Source: Halieaceae bacterium UBA5085 (GTDB taxonomy: Bacteria; Pseudomonadota; Gammaproteobacteria; Pseudomonadales; Halieaceae). From it: a DNA stretch of 64,000 nucleotides. The stretch's first letter is position 1. Every line of letters begins with the position of its first letter. The position numbers and the translations under genes were made by a program. The stretch is taken from NCBI GenBank assembly GCA_002414665.1, contig DIAF01000014.1, positions 1,289 to 65,288 on the forward strand, written 5' to 3'. Of the stretch, positions 62,254-64,000 are shown piece by piece. The notes under the pieces are model-generated. The model ran no database searches, was not told the DNA's origin, and was given only the letters and a program-made list of their open reading frames with translations.

Positions 62254-63319
62254 GACATCGATAGCACTGACCCTGCTGCGCAGCACAGGCTGCGCGGCGC
62301 TGTGCCTGGTGCTGGCGGGCTGCCCCAGCGCGAGCAATCCGACACAGCCCTCCTCCACGCCCAGCACACCGCCGTCCTCCTCCACCAGCGGCAGTCAAAG
62401 CTCGTCCAGCAGCGGCAGCCAAAGCCCGACAGCAAGCAGTAGCCAAAGCGCTCCCGCTTCTGGCAGCAGCTCGTCAATGCCCTCAGCCTCCAGCGGCGAA
62501 GCCGCCCGTACTACCGCCGGCGCGCCGGAAGCCGGTACCCAGGGCCCCACCATGGAAGATGGTACAGGGCGCGTGCCATCCACCCCGGGTTCTGAGGCGG
62601 ATGGCAGCGAGACAGGGGGCACTGCAGAGCCGGGCAGCGAGCAGGTCGCGGGCGAGCCTGGTTTCGAGACAGGTACCGGCAGTGAGGCCCTGCCCGACAT
62701 GCGCGATACACCGACCCTTGATCCCGGCACTCTGGCCGCGCTAGAGGCGGCCATGGAAGCGGCCGCTGCAAACGGCGACGGGGCGGGCAACGATAGCGGC
62801 GAGGACAGCGGCGCGGCGCCGGATGGCACTTCTGGACAGTGGCCCGGTGACGCTGCGGGTGCGGGCGGCGCGGGCGCGACGAGCGGGCCGCTCACGCCGG
62901 CCGAGCAGGTAGCCATCCTCGATGCCCGGCTGGAGGCGGGCACCGGGGAGTTCGACACCATGATTCTCGAAGAGCAGGCCCGCCAGCGCAGTGCACGGCG
63001 TGCCAGCAGCGACGACGCCAGCGCGGACGCCGCAAGCGCGGACGCCGCCAGCGGTGCAGCACCCGGGGGCCGCGAAGGCCCCTACGGAGAAGATATCACG
63101 GTTGCCGGCGCGGGCGGCGGCCAGGGCAGCGTAAACACGCCGGGGCGCTCGGGGCCGGTGAATCCGGCGCGCTATCCGCCCCCCGACGACATACCCAACG
63201 GCAATGACGACGACGTGGTTGCCCGGCAGCTGCGCGAGGCCGCCATGCGCGAGCCCGACCCTGCCGTGCGCGAGAAGCTCTGGGAAGAATACCGCAAATA
63301 CAAGGGAATCAGCCCATGA
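62237..63319 (+). CDS. Ser/Gly/Ala-rich predicted lipoprotein
   Basis: This 360-residue protein has a hydrophobic N-terminus ending in a clear lipobox (LVLAGC, about residues 25-30). A low-complexity tract of Ser, Gly, Thr and Pro follows for about 100 residues, then an acidic Gly/Ala-rich region with DASADAASADAAS repeats. A more ordered C-terminus follows (DDDVVARQLREAAMREPD, EKLWEEYRKYKG). Its ATG lies inside the end of the TPR gene (17-base overlap). No family is recognised. The low-complexity part may span periplasm or outer surface. Confidence 0.75.
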   Translation: MTVNAETSIALTLLRSTGCAALCLVLAGCPSASNPTQPSSTPSTPPSSSTSGSQSSSSSGSQSPTASSSQSAPASGSSSSMPSASSGEAARTTAGAPEAGTQGPTMEDGTGRVPSTPGSEADGSETGGTAEPGSEQVAGEPGFETGTGSEALPDMRDTPTLDPGTLAALEAAMEAAAANGDGAGNDSGEDSGAAPDGTSGQWPGDAAGAGGAGATSGPLTPAEQVAILDARLEAGTGEFDTMILEEQARQRSARRASSDDASADAASADAASGAAPGGREGPYGEDITVAGAGGGQGSVNTPGRSGPVNPARYPPPDDIPNGNDDDVVARQLREAAMREPDPAVREKLWEEYRKYKGISP

Positions 63320-64000
63320 CTACCGCCCGGCTGGCGCTTGTCTCGCTGCTGCTGGTCAGCCTGACCGCCTGCGTCAACCAGACTGTCAAAACCTCCTCGG
63401 TGCCCGCCCTGGAGCGCCCGGCACAGGCAGCGCCTGAAAGCGCGCTGCTGGACGTGGGTGTACTGGTATTCGACCCGGGCCTGGACGACTACGATGAGGA
63501 CCAGCAGATCTACCCCGAAGTGCGCAAGGCCGAAGCCCGGTTCATGCCCCGCCTGCTGGCCGAGGCCATGCAGAACAGCGGGGCATGGGGTGCCGTCCGC
63601 GTCGTCCCCTCCGACCGACAGGCGGTTGATCTGCTGGTGCGCGGGCGCATCGTGGCATCGGATGGGGAAACCCTGGAGCTGCATATCAACGCAAGCGATG
63701 CTCGCGGCGCAGAGTGGCTGGACAAGCGCTACAAGGCAAACGCAAGCAAGTATGCCTACGCGCCCTCCACCCGCAACAGCTACGACCCGTTCCAGGCGAT
63801 TTACCATATGATCGCCAACGACCTGATGCGCTATCAGGAGTCACTGACCCTGGCACAGCGCGAGGACATCCGCCTGGTCACTGAACTGCAGTTTGCGCGC
63901 AGCTTCTCTCCCGAGGCCTTTGATGGCTACCTCAGGGAAAACCGCAAGGGCGTCATGGAGGTGCGACGCCTGCCAGCGGAGGGCGACCCCATGCTGGAGC
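63316..64000 (+). CDS. Predicted lipoprotein of unknown function (partial, continues beyond right edge)
   Basis: The ATG at 63316 overlaps the previous stop as ATGA. The visible 228 codons encode a signal ending in the lipobox LTAC (residues 16-19). A globular part follows with DVGVLVFDPGLDDYDEDQQIYPEVR in outline, LLAEAMQNSGAWGAVRVVPSD, VDLLVRGRIVASDGETLELHI and YHMIANDLMRYQESL. The alternation of a strand, an amphipathic helix and a 'GAWGAVRVVP' segment loosely recalls outer-membrane factors of the CsgG/LpoB kind, but I do not claim membership. Third gene of a coupled cluster. Confidence 0.75.
   Translation, partial: MTTARLALVSLLLVSLTACVNQTVKTSSVPALERPAQAAPESALLDVGVLVFDPGLDDYDEDQQIYPEVRKAEARFMPRLLAEAMQNSGAWGAVRVVPSDRQAVDLLVRGRIVASDGETLELHINASDARGAEWLDKRYKANASKYAYAPSTRNSYDPFQAIYHMIANDLMRYQESLTLAQREDIRLVTELQFARSFSPEAFDGYLRENRKGVMEVRRLPAEGDPMLE

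Noticed and set aside
1..64000. CRISPR arrays, rRNA or tRNA genes
   Set aside because: No regularly spaced direct repeats of 25-40 bases, no rRNA core sequence and no cloverleaf with CCA-like end was noticed by eye on either strand.

Overview
The window is about 62-64% GC and reads as the chromosome of a marine-type gammaproteobacterium near Pseudomonadales/Cellvibrionales (Halieaceae-like is my best guess). The main clue is the gene order queG / nnr-tsaE-amiB-mutL-miaA-hfq-hflX-hflK-hflC-DUF2065-hisZ-purA, flanked by orn, rsgA and psd. This is the order I know from Pseudomonas and its relatives. MutL also carries the endonuclease-type motif seen in Pseudomonas rather than the E. coli form. 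No rRNA, tRNA, CRISPR array or intact mobile element was seen.

Layout. 1-4313 (minus strand) is a ferric-siderophore locus: Tat/lipoprotein binding protein, fused double permease, ATPase, then a nonribosomal peptide synthetase that runs off the left edge. 4314-5298 is a gene graveyard with a decayed IS200/IS605 transposase, its hairpins and a possible hipA 3' relic. 5299-12599 holds accessory metabolism and transport: a SolA-like oxidase, a glutaredoxin-MauE membrane fusion, an FkbM methyltransferase and an RND pump with its adaptor. 12805-19466 is an Anbu (ancestral proteasome homologue) neighbourhood. Anbu, a DeoA-type phosphorylase and a PRPP synthetase lie on plus, facing a coupled minus-strand trio of zinc metallopeptidase, alpha-E protein and circularly permuted ATP-grasp. 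19608-24942 has a molybdopterin oxidoreductase, a LemA-M48 protease pair and a minimal AraC-type regulator.

24952-37751 is the conserved minus-strand superoperon for purine and histidine synthesis, HflKC membrane quality control, Hfq, tRNA modification (MiaA, TsaE), mismatch repair, cell-wall amidase and NAD(P)HX repair. 37858-46635 continues with core genes (queG, orn, rsgA, psd, PIN-PhoH, rnb, asnS). 46714-60882 mixes small enzymes and envelope proteins: SYLF, SDR, PNPOx-like, transglutaminase-TPR lipoprotein, CysH, nitronate monooxygenase, orphan ParA, Fe-ADH, FKBP, Nudix, CinA, PdxH, Ggt and a thioesterase. 61033 to the right edge starts a tightly coupled cluster of three unrecognised exported or lipid-anchored proteins.

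Genes are packed densely. Many starts overlap the previous stop by 1-4 bases, and several convergent pairs share 3' coding sequence (up to 92 bp for queG/orn). The most unusual parts are the Anbu locus with its embedded nucleotide-phosphorylase/PRPP pair, the IS200/hipA relic zone, and the envelope cluster at the right edge.
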